Positions 8,967 to 16,610 of a DNA stretch of 38,058 bases are shown here, one piece after another. The DNA is taken from positions 1-38,058 of the forward strand of contig DASQKY010000034.1 of assembly GCA_035630295.1 (NCBI GenBank). The letters are read 5' to 3'. The translations under genes were made by a program, and so were the position numbers. This stretch comes from Acidimicrobiales bacterium (lineage in GTDB: Bacteria; Actinomycetota; Acidimicrobiia; Acidimicrobiales; Iamiaceae). Every line of letters starts with the position of its first letter. Position 1 is the stretch's first letter. Below the pieces are notes generated by a model. It did no database searches, was not told where the DNA came from, and saw only the letters and a list, made by a program, of their open reading frames with translations.

Positions 8967-8987
8967 GGCCTCAGATCACCGGGTGAC

Positions 8988-9407
8988 CTACTCGGTCAGC
9001 GGGACCCCGTAGGCGTCGGTCTTGATGTTGCCGATGAGGATCATGATCCCCTCGATGAAGCCCCAGATGCCGAGGATCCCGCAGGTGAGGACCATGGCGA
9101 CGATCTGGATGATGCCCTTCTTGGCGTTGCCCAGGTAGAAGCTGTGCACGCCGATGCTCCCCAGCAGGATGCCGAGGATGCCGGCCACCATCTTCTGCTT
9201 CGGCTCCCACCCGGCCGGCGGGCCGGTGGTGACCATCCAGCGGGGCGAGAGGATCCCGCCGCTGTCGGCGGCCCCACCGAGGGGGGCCGGGGACGGGCCG
9301 CCGGGCGCGCTGTAGCCCCCGGAGGAGGGCGGGGCGCCGGGGGCGGAAGACGGCCCCTGGGGGCCCTGGCCGCCCGACGGCGGGGGGGGAGGCGGGACGT
9401 TGCTCAT
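8988..9407 (-). CDS. TM2 domain-containing membrane protein (copy 1)
   Basis: A 139-aa protein with a proline/glycine/serine-rich N-terminal tail (about residues 1-65) and a C-terminal TM2 domain: two hydrophobic segments joined by a short turn. The domain reads KQKMVAGILGILLGSIGVHS, then FYLGNAKKG, then a second membrane span ending near GIWGFIEGIMIL. TM2 proteins sit in the cytoplasmic membrane and have no settled function. The C-terminus NIKTDAYGVPLTE closely matches the neighbouring paralogue (NINTDANGVPL-like ending), so the pair arose by tandem duplication. The ATG has GAGGAT about 6 bases upstream. Confidence 0.88.
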   Translation of the reverse strand: MSNVPPPPPPSGGQGPQGPSSAPGAPPSSGGYSAPGGPSPAPLGGAADSGGILSPRWMVTTGPPAGWEPKQKMVAGILGILLGSIGVHSFYLGNAKKGIIQIVAMVLTCGILGIWGFIEGIMILIGNIKTDAYGVPLTE

Positions 9408-9455
9408 CGGCGATCCTCAGGATGTCGGTGGTGGACGGCGGGAAGTCTCGCACGC

Positions 9456-9490
9456 GGAGGCCCCGAACGCATCGATTGGGGCAGGCCTCC
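9456..9490 (-). terminator. Possible hairpin between the two TM2 genes
   Basis: GGAGG/CCTCC and an inner CCCC/GGGG can pair around a 13-base loop with a short bulge. It may end or attenuate transcription between the paralogues. Weak evidence. Confidence 0.3.
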
Positions 9491-9508
9491 CCGCTCGGAG
9501 GACGGGAC

Positions 9509-10117
9509 CTAGCCCTTCAGCGGCACGCCGTTGGCGTCGGTGTTGATGCTCCCGGTGAAGATCTGGATGCCCTCGATGATCGACCAGATCCACGACACGA
9601 TCCACAGCAGGCCACAGGACAGGACGGTGATGAGCAGCTGGGCCACGCCCTTGCCGGTGTTGCCCAGGTAGAAGTTGTGGATGCCCAGGCTGCCGATGAG
9701 CAGGGCCAGGAGGCCGGCCACCAGCTTCTCCTTCTGCTGGTAGCCGGGCGGCACGCCGGGCTGGGCCATCGGAGGGGCGCCGAAGCCGGGACCGGGCGCG
9801 AACGGGGCCCCGAAGGCGGCCCCGGCCGGTGGGGGCGTCCCGAACGCCGTCGCGCCGGGCGGCGGAGGGGCGCCCACCGGTGGCGGGGGAGGAGGCGGGG
9901 GCGGCCCGCCGGGGGGCGGAGGTGGCGGGGGGAGCGGGGCGCCGGGTGGGGGCGGGGGTGGGGGCGGCGGCGGAGGGGCGCCCGCCGGTGGCGGGGGTGG
10001 GGGCGGCGGGGTGCCGGCCGTCGGGTCGGGGGCCGGCCCGCCCGGGGGGAGGAACGTCCCGGGGGCGAAGACGGTGGTCTCCTCGGCCGGGCTCCTCGGC
10101 GTCTCGTCGTCGCTCAT
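9509..10117 (-). CDS. TM2 domain-containing membrane protein with polyproline tail (copy 2)
   Basis: A 202-aa paralogue of the downstream TM2 gene. Residues about 35-85 are nearly all proline in runs of up to about eleven, separated by GAP, GAPL or GG spacers, followed by an Ala/Pro/Gly/Phe-rich stretch. The TM2 domain follows (QKEKLVAGLLALLIGSLGIH, FYLGNTGKG, then a second span through WIWSIIEGIQIF), ending NTDANGVPLKG. The proline runs would stall ribosomes without elongation factor P. The tail is likely an extended cytoplasmic or surface arm, but its job is unknown. The ATG is backed by an AGAGGAGG ribosome site. It lies downstream of recO with a hairpin between, so it may have its own promoter. 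Confidence 0.87.
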   Translation of the reverse strand: MSDDETPRSPAEETTVFAPGTFLPPGGPAPDPTAGTPPPPPPPPAGAPPPPPPPPPPPGAPLPPPPPPPGGPPPPPPPPPVGAPPPPGATAFGTPPPAGAAFGAPFAPGPGFGAPPMAQPGVPPGYQQKEKLVAGLLALLIGSLGIHNFYLGNTGKGVAQLLITVLSCGLLWIVSWIWSIIEGIQIFTGSINTDANGVPLKG

Positions 10118-10129
10118 GTGGCCTCCTCT

Positions 10130-10144
10130 GCGGGCTCCGCCCGC
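10130..10144 (-). terminator. Small hairpin after recO
   Basis: GCGGGC and GCCCGC pair perfectly around a 3-base loop between recO and the TM2 gene. It could end the recO message. Role inferred from position. Confidence 0.35.
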
Positions 10145-10239
10145 TCTTCGGCGGGGCCCATCTTGCCCCACGGCGCCGGACCCGGACGACGCCGCCGGGG
10201 CTTCGGCGCCGGGTCGCCCCCCCGGCCGGCGTCCCCCGC

Positions 10240-10983
10240 TCAGGCCCCGTCGAGGACCCCGACCGAGCGGAGGCGCCGCTCCAGGTGGTGCTCCACGGCC
10301 CGCACGGCCAGGCGGTCGACCTCGGCGGTGGCCGGGGTGACCGGGGCGTCGAGGGCGGCCCCCAGCCGGCCCCCGAGCACGTCGCGCAGCAGGGCCAGGG
10401 CGGGGGGCGAGAGGGGCTGGCCCCGCCGGTCGTCCCGGCACACGGCGCCCCCCTCGGACAGGTCGAAGGCCACCAGCCGGTCGGGGGCGCCGCACACCAC
10501 GCAGTGGTCGAGGACGGGCGCCACGCCCTCCAGGGCCAGCAGCTTCCACAGGAACCCGGCCACCACCAGGGGCGACGGGCGGGCCGCCAGCGTGCGCAGA
10601 GCGCCGACCAGCAGCCGGTAGAGGGCGGCGTTGGGCTCCCGCTCGAGGGCCACCTGGTCGGTGGCCTCCAGCATGGTCATGGCCCGGCCCAGGCCCTGCA
10701 GGTCGTCGCGCAGGGCCCGGAAGTGGTCGACGGTGTCGGCCTGGGTGACGGTGTCCAGCTCGCTCCGCCCGTGGTAGAGCTGCACGACGGCGTGGGTCGG
10801 GGGCTCCAGGCGGGCCCCGAAGCGGCTCTTGGTCCGCCGGGCCCCCTTGGCCACGGCCCGCACCTCGCCGTGGTGCTCGGTCATGAGCACCACGATGCGG
10901 TCGGCCTCGCCCAGCTTGTAGGTGCGCAGCACCACACCGTGGTCGCGGTACAGGCCCTGGGCGTCGGTGCCGTCGCGGCTCAC
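10240..10983 (-). CDS. recO: DNA repair protein RecO
   Basis: A recombination mediator that loads RecA on single-stranded DNA together with RecR and anneals strands. The 247-aa protein has the N-terminal OB-fold (YRDHGVVLRTYKLGEADRIV, then GEVRAVAKGARRTKSRFGARLEP), a helical middle, and a zinc-site remnant CVVCG with a further GGAVC. The GTG start gives the right N-terminus and lies 7 bases after TACCGT on the minus strand, a leaderless arrangement. In many actinobacteria recO follows era; here era is nearby but separated by the yihY-dinG pair on the other strand. Confidence 0.94.
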   Translation of the reverse strand: MSRDGTDAQGLYRDHGVVLRTYKLGEADRIVVLMTEHHGEVRAVAKGARRTKSRFGARLEPPTHAVVQLYHGRSELDTVTQADTVDHFRALRDDLQGLGRAMTMLEATDQVALEREPNAALYRLLVGALRTLAARPSPLVVAGFLWKLLALEGVAPVLDHCVVCGAPDRLVAFDLSEGGAVCRDDRRGQPLSPPALALLRDVLGGRLGAALDAPVTPATAEVDRLAVRAVEHHLERRLRSVGVLDGA

Positions 10984-10990
10984 GGGACGA

Positions 10991-10996
10991 ACGGTA
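10991..10996 (-). promoter_or_regulatory. -10 hexamer TACCGT, leaderless promoter of recO
   Basis: The minus-strand hexamer ends 7 bases before the recO GTG. It lies back to back with the yihY promoter, 17 bases away. Confidence 0.5.
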
Positions 10997-11013
10997 CCGG
11001 GGGTGCGCTCCCC

Positions 11014-11019
11014 TAGCGT
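11014..11019 (+). promoter_or_regulatory. -10 hexamer TAGCGT, leaderless promoter of the yihY-dinG pair
   Basis: TAGCGT ends 6 bases before the ATG at 11026. No ribosome site is present. Confidence 0.5.
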
Positions 11020-11025
11020 GCGGAC

Positions 11026-11949
11026 ATGGAACGGCTGCGGGCCCTGGCGGAGCGGTGGCCGTGGCTGGGGACCGCCCTGACCGTGCACCAGCGGGTGGGC
11101 GAGACCAACGGGGGGGCCACCGCCTCGGCGGCCACGGTGATGTTCTTCGTGGCCGTCTTCCCCCTGGTCCTGGTGGCCATCGCCGTGGTCGGCTTCCTGG
11201 CCTCGGGCGACGCCACCGTGAGCGACGACATCGTCGACGGCCTGGGCCTCTCCGGCCAGGCCGCCGAGCAGGTCCGCGACGCCATCGCCACCGCCCAGGA
11301 CAGCCGGCGCGCCGCGTCGATCGTGGGCGTGGCCGGCCTGCTGTGGAGCAGCCTGGGGGTCACCACCGCGGTGGCGCTGGCCGTCCGCACCCCGTGGCAA
11401 CGCAAGGTGGAGGGCCTCCGGTCCAAGCTGGTCGGCCTGGTGTGGCTGCTCGGCGGAGCCGTCACCTTCGCCGGGGCCGTGGGGGCCGGCGCCCTCCTCA
11501 ACCACACGCCCGAGGCGGTGCCCCGCCCGGTCACCTCGGCCGCCCTGGTCGCCCTGGGCCTGGCCCTGGAGCTGGCCTTCTTCCTGTGGACGTTCTGGAT
11601 CCTGGGCGACCGCCGGGCCGGGTGGCAGGCGCTGCTCCCCGGCACCGTGGCCGGGGCCCTCGGCCTCGAGGTGCTCAAGCTGGCGGCCACGGTGGCCGTG
11701 CCCCGCATGGTGGCCTCGTCGTCGTCGCTGTACGGGCCCCTGGGCGTCGTCTTCGCCATCCTGGCCTGGCTCACCCTGTTCTCCCGCCTCATCGTCTACG
11801 CCTCGGCCCTCAACGCCGTGCGCTGGGAGGAGGACCACGGCGTCACGACCCTGGAGATCAAGGCCCCCCGGTTCGAGGGCGAGGTCCCGGTCGAGGCCGA
11901 CCGGGGCGGAGCCGTCGCCCCGGTCCCCGACCACCCCGAGGGCGACTGA
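11026..11949 (+). CDS. YihY/BrkB-family integral membrane protein
   Basis: A 307-aa polytopic protein of the YihY/BrkB family (once called RNase BN by mistake). It has about six hydrophobic segments, starting with ATVMFFVAVFPLVLVAIAVV and ending near VFAILAWLTLFSRLIVYASA. Family marks include the polar SAATVMFFVAVFP entry and the late segment SLYGPLGVVFAILAWL. The charged C-terminal tail is cytoplasmic. The function of the family is not settled; roles in transport or envelope integrity have been proposed. The stop is one base before the dinG start, so the two are co-transcribed. Confidence 0.88.
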   Translation: MERLRALAERWPWLGTALTVHQRVGETNGGATASAATVMFFVAVFPLVLVAIAVVGFLASGDATVSDDIVDGLGLSGQAAEQVRDAIATAQDSRRAASIVGVAGLLWSSLGVTTAVALAVRTPWQRKVEGLRSKLVGLVWLLGGAVTFAGAVGAGALLNHTPEAVPRPVTSAALVALGLALELAFFLWTFWILGDRRAGWQALLPGTVAGALGLEVLKLAATVAVPRMVASSSSLYGPLGVVFAILAWLTLFSRLIVYASALNAVRWEEDHGVTTLEIKAPRFEGEVPVEADRGGAVAPVPDHPEGD

Positions 11950-11950
11950 C

Positions 11951-13852
11951 GTGGCCGAAGCCACCGCGCCCTCCCCCAACGCCACCCTCGACCTCCTGGC
12001 CCGGGCCACCGCCGCCCTCCCCGGCGGGGGCGAGGACCGCCCCGGCCAGCAGGCCATGGCCGAGGCCGTGGCCCGGGCCGTGGCCACCGGCCGCCACCTC
12101 CTGGTCCAGGCCGGGACCGGCACCGGGAAGTCGCTGGCCTACCTGGTCCCCGCCGCCCTCTCCGGGCGGCCGGTGGTGGTGGCCACCGCCACCAAGGCCC
12201 TCCAGGACCAGCTGGCCGGCAAGGACCTGCCCTTCCTGGCCGAGCAACTGGGCGGCACCCTCACCTACGCCGTGCTCAAGGGCCGGTCCAACTACGTGTG
12301 CCGGCAGCGCCTGGGCGAGATCGACGCCGCCGGCGAGCAGCTCTCCCTCGACGGGCTGGCCGACCGGGCCCCGGCCGAGGAGCTGGGCCAGCTCCGGGCC
12401 TGGGCCGCCACCACCCTCACCGGGGACCGGGCCGAGCTGCCGGTCGAGCCGTCCCCGGCGGCGTGGGCCGCGGTGAGCGTGGGAGCCCGGGAGTGCCCGG
12501 GGGCCCAGCGCTGCCCCCGGGGGGAGGTCTGCTTCACCGAGGCCGCCCGCCGGGCCGCGGGCGAGGCCGACGTGGTGGTGGTGAACCTGCACCTCTACGG
12601 GCTGCACCTGGAGACCGGCGGGGCCGTGCTGCCCGAGCACGACGTGGTCATCATCGACGAGGCCCACCAGCTGGAGGACGTGGTGTCGTCCACCTTCGGC
12701 GTCGACCTCACCGCCGGCCGCTTCGCGGCCCTGGCCCGGACCGGCCGCTCGGTGCTGGAGGACCCCCCGGCCACCGACGCGGTGGAGGCCGCCGGCGTGA
12801 CCCTGGCCCTGGCCCTGGCCGACCACGTGGGCCGGCGCCTGCGCGGCGCCCTGGAGCCGGAGATCGCCGAGGCGGTGGCCGCAGCCCGCATCGCCGTCGA
12901 CGGCTTCCTGGCCGCCCTCAAGGGGGTGCCCACCGACCGGGGGGACGACACCTCGGCCAAGGCCGTCCGGGCGGCCAAGACGGCCGGGACCCTGGCCGAC
13001 GAGCTGGACGCGGTGCGCCAGGTGCCGCCCGGCCACGTGGCCTGGGTGGAGGGGCCCGAGGCTGCGCCGTCGCTGCGGCTGGCGCCGGTGGACGTCGGGC
13101 CCACCCTGGCCGAGCGCCTGTGGGGCGAGACCACCGCCGTGCTGACCAGCGCCACCGTGCCCCCGGCGGCGGTGGCCCGCCTGGGCCTGCCCCCCGACCG
13201 GGTCGACCAGATCGACGTGGGCAGCCCGTTCGACCACGAGGCCCACGGCCTCCTCTACTGCGCCGCCCACCTGCCCGACCCCCGCCAGCCCACCTTCGAC
13301 GCCGCCGTCCACGCCGAGCTGGCCGCCCTCATCGAAGCGGCCGGAGGCCGGACCCTGGCCCTGTTCACGTCGTACCGGGCCATGGACGCCGCGGTGGAGG
13401 TGTTGCGGCCCCGCCTGTCGGTCCCGGTCCTGACCCAGCGGGACAAGCCCAAGCCGGCCCTCATCCGCGACTTCACCGACGACGAGCCCACCTGCCTGTT
13501 CGCCACCCTGGGGTTCTGGCAGGGGGTCGACGTGCCGGGCCGGACCCTGTCCCTGGTCACCATCGACCGGCTGCCCTTCCCCCGCCCCGACGAGCCGTTG
13601 GTCCAGGCCCGGCGGGAGGCAGCCCGGGGCGAGGCCTTCCGCCTGGTCGACCTGGACCGGGCGGCGACCCTGCTGGCCCAGGGGGCCGGCCGCCTCATCC
13701 GCTCGGCCACCGACCGGGGCGTGGTGGCGGTGCTCGACCCCCGCCTGGCCCGGGCCCGCTACCGCTGGGACCTGGTCCGGGCCCTGCCCCCCATGCGCCG
13801 CACCAAGGACCGCTCCGAGGCCGAGGCCTTCCTGCGCGACATCACCGGCTGA
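11951..13852 (+). CDS. dinG: DinG-like ATP-dependent DNA helicase (XPD-type, Fe-S)
   Basis: A 633-aa superfamily 2 helicase thought to unwind 5'-3' at damaged or R-loop DNA. Walker A is QAGTGTGKS (about residues 56-64), the DEAH box is at 236-239. Four cysteines (116, 182, 188, 194) sit between them in the XPD/DinG pattern for a 4Fe-4S cluster. Helicase C-terminal motifs include LALFTSYRAMDA, FWQGVDVPGRTLSLVTIDRLPF and the arginine-finger region QGAGRLIRSATDRG. There is no N-terminal exonuclease domain. The GTG start lies one base after the yihY stop, indicating coupled translation. Convergent with era across about 15 bases. Confidence 0.93.
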   Translation: MAEATAPSPNATLDLLARATAALPGGGEDRPGQQAMAEAVARAVATGRHLLVQAGTGTGKSLAYLVPAALSGRPVVVATATKALQDQLAGKDLPFLAEQLGGTLTYAVLKGRSNYVCRQRLGEIDAAGEQLSLDGLADRAPAEELGQLRAWAATTLTGDRAELPVEPSPAAWAAVSVGARECPGAQRCPRGEVCFTEAARRAAGEADVVVVNLHLYGLHLETGGAVLPEHDVVIIDEAHQLEDVVSSTFGVDLTAGRFAALARTGRSVLEDPPATDAVEAAGVTLALALADHVGRRLRGALEPEIAEAVAAARIAVDGFLAALKGVPTDRGDDTSAKAVRAAKTAGTLADELDAVRQVPPGHVAWVEGPEAAPSLRLAPVDVGPTLAERLWGETTAVLTSATVPPAAVARLGLPPDRVDQIDVGSPFDHEAHGLLYCAAHLPDPRQPTFDAAVHAELAALIEAAGGRTLALFTSYRAMDAAVEVLRPRLSVPVLTQRDKPKPALIRDFTDDEPTCLFATLGFWQGVDVPGRTLSLVTIDRLPFPRPDEPLVQARREAARGEAFRLVDLDRAATLLAQGAGRLIRSATDRGVVAVLDPRLARARYRWDLVRALPPMRRTKDRSEAEAFLRDITG

Positions 13853-13867
13853 CCGGCCGGCCCGCGC

Positions 13868-14731
13868 TCAGAAGCCCAGGCGACGGAAGGACTCGGGGCG
13901 GCGCTGCCAGTCCTTGTCGACCTTCACGGCCAGCTCCACGTAGGCCCCCTCGGGCATCTGGGCCCGCACCCGGGTGCCGACCTCCTTGAGCACCGAGCCC
14001 CGGTGCCCGATGACGATGCCCTTCTGCGAGTCGCGCTCGACCAGGATCTCCACCCTCACCCGGGGCCAGTCCCACTCGGTGACCCGGGTGGCGATGGAGT
14101 GGGGCACCTCGTCGTGGGTGACGGCCAGGAGCTGCTCGCGCACCAGCTCGGCCACCCACACCTCCTCGGGCGAGTCGCGCACCACCTCCTCCGGGTAGTA
14201 CGGCGGGCCCTCGGGCATGCGGGCCAGCAGCAGCCCCAGGAGCACGTCGACCCCCTCGCCGGTGCGGGCCGAGACGGGCACGTACTCCCCCAGGTCCAGG
14301 GCCCCGACCTCGGCCAGCTGGACCATCACCTGGTCGCGGCCGGCGGCGTCGACCTTGTTGACCACCACGATGGTGTCGCGGGGCACCCGGGCGGCCACGA
14401 AGCGGTCGCCGGGGCCCACCTTGGCCGTGGCGTCCACCACCAGGACGGTGGCGTCCACGTCGGCCAGGGCCGAGGTGGCGGTGTCGTTGAGGTGGGCGCC
14501 CAGGGGGGTGCGGGGCTTGTGGATCCCCGGCGTGTCGACGAACACCACCTGGGTGCCGCCGTCGGGGTCGCCCCCCGCCCCCGGGGGGAGGTGGAGCACG
14601 CCTCGGACCTGGGAGCGGGTGGTCTGGGGCTTGTCCGAGGTGATGGCCACCTTGGTGCCCAGGATGCGGTTGAGGAGGGTCGACTTGCCCACGTTGGGCC
14701 GGCCCACGATGGTCACGAACCCCGACCTCAC
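13868..14731 (-). CDS. era: GTPase Era
   Basis: A 287-aa GTPase that binds the 3' end of 16S rRNA and helps mature the small ribosomal subunit. It has G1 GRPNVGKS, G2 region SDKPQTTRSQVRG, G3 DTPGIHKP, G4 NKVD, and a C-terminal KH domain with VIGHRGSVLKEVGTRVR. A short insertion rich in glycine and proline (around HLPPGAGGDPDGG) lies before G3, longer than in Escherichia coli. The GTG start overlaps the corC stop as GTGA. Last gene of the phoH-ybeY-corC-era operon. Confidence 0.96.
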   Translation of the reverse strand: MRSGFVTIVGRPNVGKSTLLNRILGTKVAITSDKPQTTRSQVRGVLHLPPGAGGDPDGGTQVVFVDTPGIHKPRTPLGAHLNDTATSALADVDATVLVVDATAKVGPGDRFVAARVPRDTIVVVNKVDAAGRDQVMVQLAEVGALDLGEYVPVSARTGEGVDVLLGLLLARMPEGPPYYPEEVVRDSPEEVWVAELVREQLLAVTHDEVPHSIATRVTEWDWPRVRVEILVERDSQKGIVIGHRGSVLKEVGTRVRAQMPEGAYVELAVKVDKDWQRRPESFRRLGF

Positions 14732-16032
14732 CGGGCCTCCCGGCGCCCGTCGTCGTGGGGGCCGGGCAGCGCCGGCCGGGGCGGGATGACCCGCACCCGC
14801 AGGACCCGCCGGCCCTGCACCCGCTCGGCCCGCAGCCGCACCCCCTCGACCTCGACCTCGTCGCCCTCGGCGGGCACGTGGCCCAGGGCCTGTATGAGCA
14901 CGCCGCCCACCGTGTCGACGTCGCCCCCCTCGGGCAGGTGGATGCCCAGCAGGTCCTCGGCGTCGTCGATGGTCAGGCGGGCGTTGACCCGGAAGTCGCC
15001 GCCGGGCAGGGGCTCCACCCGGGCATCCTCCACGTCGAACTCGTCCACGATCTCTCCCACCAGCTCCTCGATGAGGTCCTCCAGGGTGACCAGGCCGGCC
15101 GTCCCGCCGAACTCGTCGACGGCGATGGCCATGTGGAACTGCTCGGCCTGCATCTCCCTCAGCAGCTCGGCCACCCGCTTGGTCTCGGGCACGAACCGGG
15201 CCTCCCGCATCAGGTCGGCCACCGGCTCGCCGCCCCGCCCGTCGCGCTCGACCCGCATGAGGTCGCGGGCGTAGACCAACCCGACCACGTCGTCCACGCC
15301 CTTCTCCCGGTCGTAGACCGGCACCCGGCTGTAGCCGTTGAGCAACACGACCTCCATCACGTCGACGGCCCGGAAGTCGGCCGGCACGCCCACCATGTCG
15401 GTGCGGGGGATCATCACCGAGCGCACGATGGTGTCGCCGAACTCCAGGATGCGGCGGATCAGGACCCGCTCCTCGGGGTCGATGGCCTCGGACTCCTCGG
15501 CCTCCTCGGCGAAGGCCAGCAGCTCGTCCTCGGACACCCACGGGCCCTTCTCCAGGCCCCGGCCCGGCAGCACCACGTTGGTGAGCCCGATGAGGCCCCG
15601 CGACACCAGCCGCAGGGGCCAGAACCGGGCCAGGGCCCGCACCGGCCGGGCCGCCACCAGGCCCGCCGACTCGGGGTGCTGGACGGCCCACGTCTTGGGG
15701 GCGGCCTCGGCCAGAACGAACACCACCACCACGTTCACGAAGAGGCCGACGGCCACGCCGGCCCCGCCGAAGAGCTCCTCGGCCAGCAGGGTGGTGAGCG
15801 CCGTCTGCACCGACTGCACGACCAGCACCACCAGCAACAGCGGGTTGATGAAGTCTTCGGGGTGGCTCACCAGCCACATCAGCGACGCCGCCCCCTTGCG
15901 GCCCTCGTCCCGCAGGGCGGTGGCCCGGGCCCGGGTCATGCGGGTCAGGCCCGTCTCGGCCAGGGCCAGGAACACCAGCCCCAGCAGCAGGACCACCAGG
16001 GCGGCCAGCAGGGCCAGCTCGCCGGTGCTCAC
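14728..16032 (-). CDS. Hemolysin-family CNNM/CorC transporter-like protein
   Basis: A 434-aa membrane protein with an N-terminal DUF21/CNNM membrane domain (about 190 residues; hydrophobic spans starting ELALLAALVVLLLGLVFLAL), a CBS pair (about 205-330, with IPRTDMVGVPADFRAVDVME and VVGLVYARDLM), and a C-terminal CorC_HlyC domain (GGDFRVNARLTIDDAEDLLG). Relatives export magnesium or cobalt; the name hemolysin is historical. The CBS pair probably senses adenine nucleotides. The GTG overlaps the ybeY stop, and the stop overlaps the era start, both as GTGA. This gene order with ybeY and era is standard in actinobacteria. Confidence 0.92.
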   Translation of the reverse strand: MSTGELALLAALVVLLLGLVFLALAETGLTRMTRARATALRDEGRKGAASLMWLVSHPEDFINPLLLVVLVVQSVQTALTTLLAEELFGGAGVAVGLFVNVVVVFVLAEAAPKTWAVQHPESAGLVAARPVRALARFWPLRLVSRGLIGLTNVVLPGRGLEKGPWVSEDELLAFAEEAEESEAIDPEERVLIRRILEFGDTIVRSVMIPRTDMVGVPADFRAVDVMEVVLLNGYSRVPVYDREKGVDDVVGLVYARDLMRVERDGRGGEPVADLMREARFVPETKRVAELLREMQAEQFHMAIAVDEFGGTAGLVTLEDLIEELVGEIVDEFDVEDARVEPLPGGDFRVNARLTIDDAEDLLGIHLPEGGDVDTVGGVLIQALGHVPAEGDEVEVEGVRLRAERVQGRRVLRVRVIPPRPALPGPHDDGRREAR

Positions 16033-16610
16033 CGCTCCCCCGGCCGCTCGGCCCACGGGTCCGCGGCCAGGGGGCCGTGGTGGGCCGCCAGCAGGGTCCG
16101 CTCCCGGCCCTGCATGGTCGCCCGCTCCCCGGCCTCGGCGTGGTCGTGGCCCAGCAGGTGGAGGGCCCCGTGCACCACCAGGAGGGCCAGCTCGTCCTCC
16201 ACGGTGCCGGCGTGGTCGGCGGCACCGGCGGCGGCCACGGCCGGGCAGATCACCACGTCGCCCACCACCGCCGGCGGGCCCCCGGGGCCGGTGCCGGGGC
16301 CGCCGAGCCCGTCGACGGGGAAGGCCAGCACGTCGGTCGGCCCGGTGCCGCCCAGGTGCTCGGCGTTCAGCTCGGCCATGGCCGCCGGGGCGACGAAGCT
16401 GAGGCCGGCCTGCGCGCCGGGGGCGGCCCCCTCGTCGGCCAGGACGGCGGCCAGGAGGCCGGTCCAGCGGGGGCCGTCGACGTCCTCGTCGCAGTCCACC
16501 GCCAGCGCCACCTCCACGCCGGCAGGGGGGGCGTCCGGCTCCGGCCCGGGGGCGGGGGGCAGGCGGTCGGGCGGCGGGGAGGTCGGGGCGGGCCCCGGCC
16601 GGCGGATCAC
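16029..16610 (-). CDS. ybeY: Endoribonuclease YbeY (rRNA maturation factor)
   Basis: A metal-dependent endoribonuclease acting in 16S rRNA 3'-end maturation and ribosome quality control. The 193-aa protein has the zinc-site signature HGALHLLGHDH in the C-terminal half, the upstream GTGPTDVLAFPVD motif and the VVGDVVICPAVA strand. Its N-terminus carries an extra proline-rich tail of about 30 residues (PAPTSPPPDRLPPAPGPEP) not found in most family members; if translation began later, this tail would be lost. I chose the GTG at 16610 because it overlaps the phoH stop as GTGA, the pattern seen at the next two junctions. Confidence 0.92.
   Translation of the reverse strand: MIRRPGPAPTSPPPDRLPPAPGPEPDAPPAGVEVALAVDCDEDVDGPRWTGLLAAVLADEGAAPGAQAGLSFVAPAAMAELNAEHLGGTGPTDVLAFPVDGLGGPGTGPGGPPAVVGDVVICPAVAAAGAADHAGTVEDELALLVVHGALHLLGHDHAEAGERATMQGRERTLLAAHHGPLAADPWAERPGER

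Noticed and set aside
4441-9012. 1523-codon plus-strand open frame opposite glutamate dehydrogenase
   Set aside because: Antisense shadow of a clearly recognised enzyme, with low-complexity Gly/His/Pro composition.
9840-10030. Tandem DNA repeat or CRISPR-like array in the GC-rich repetitive stretch
   Set aside because: The repetition is explained by proline codons of the TM2 protein; spacing is irregular and there are no spacers.
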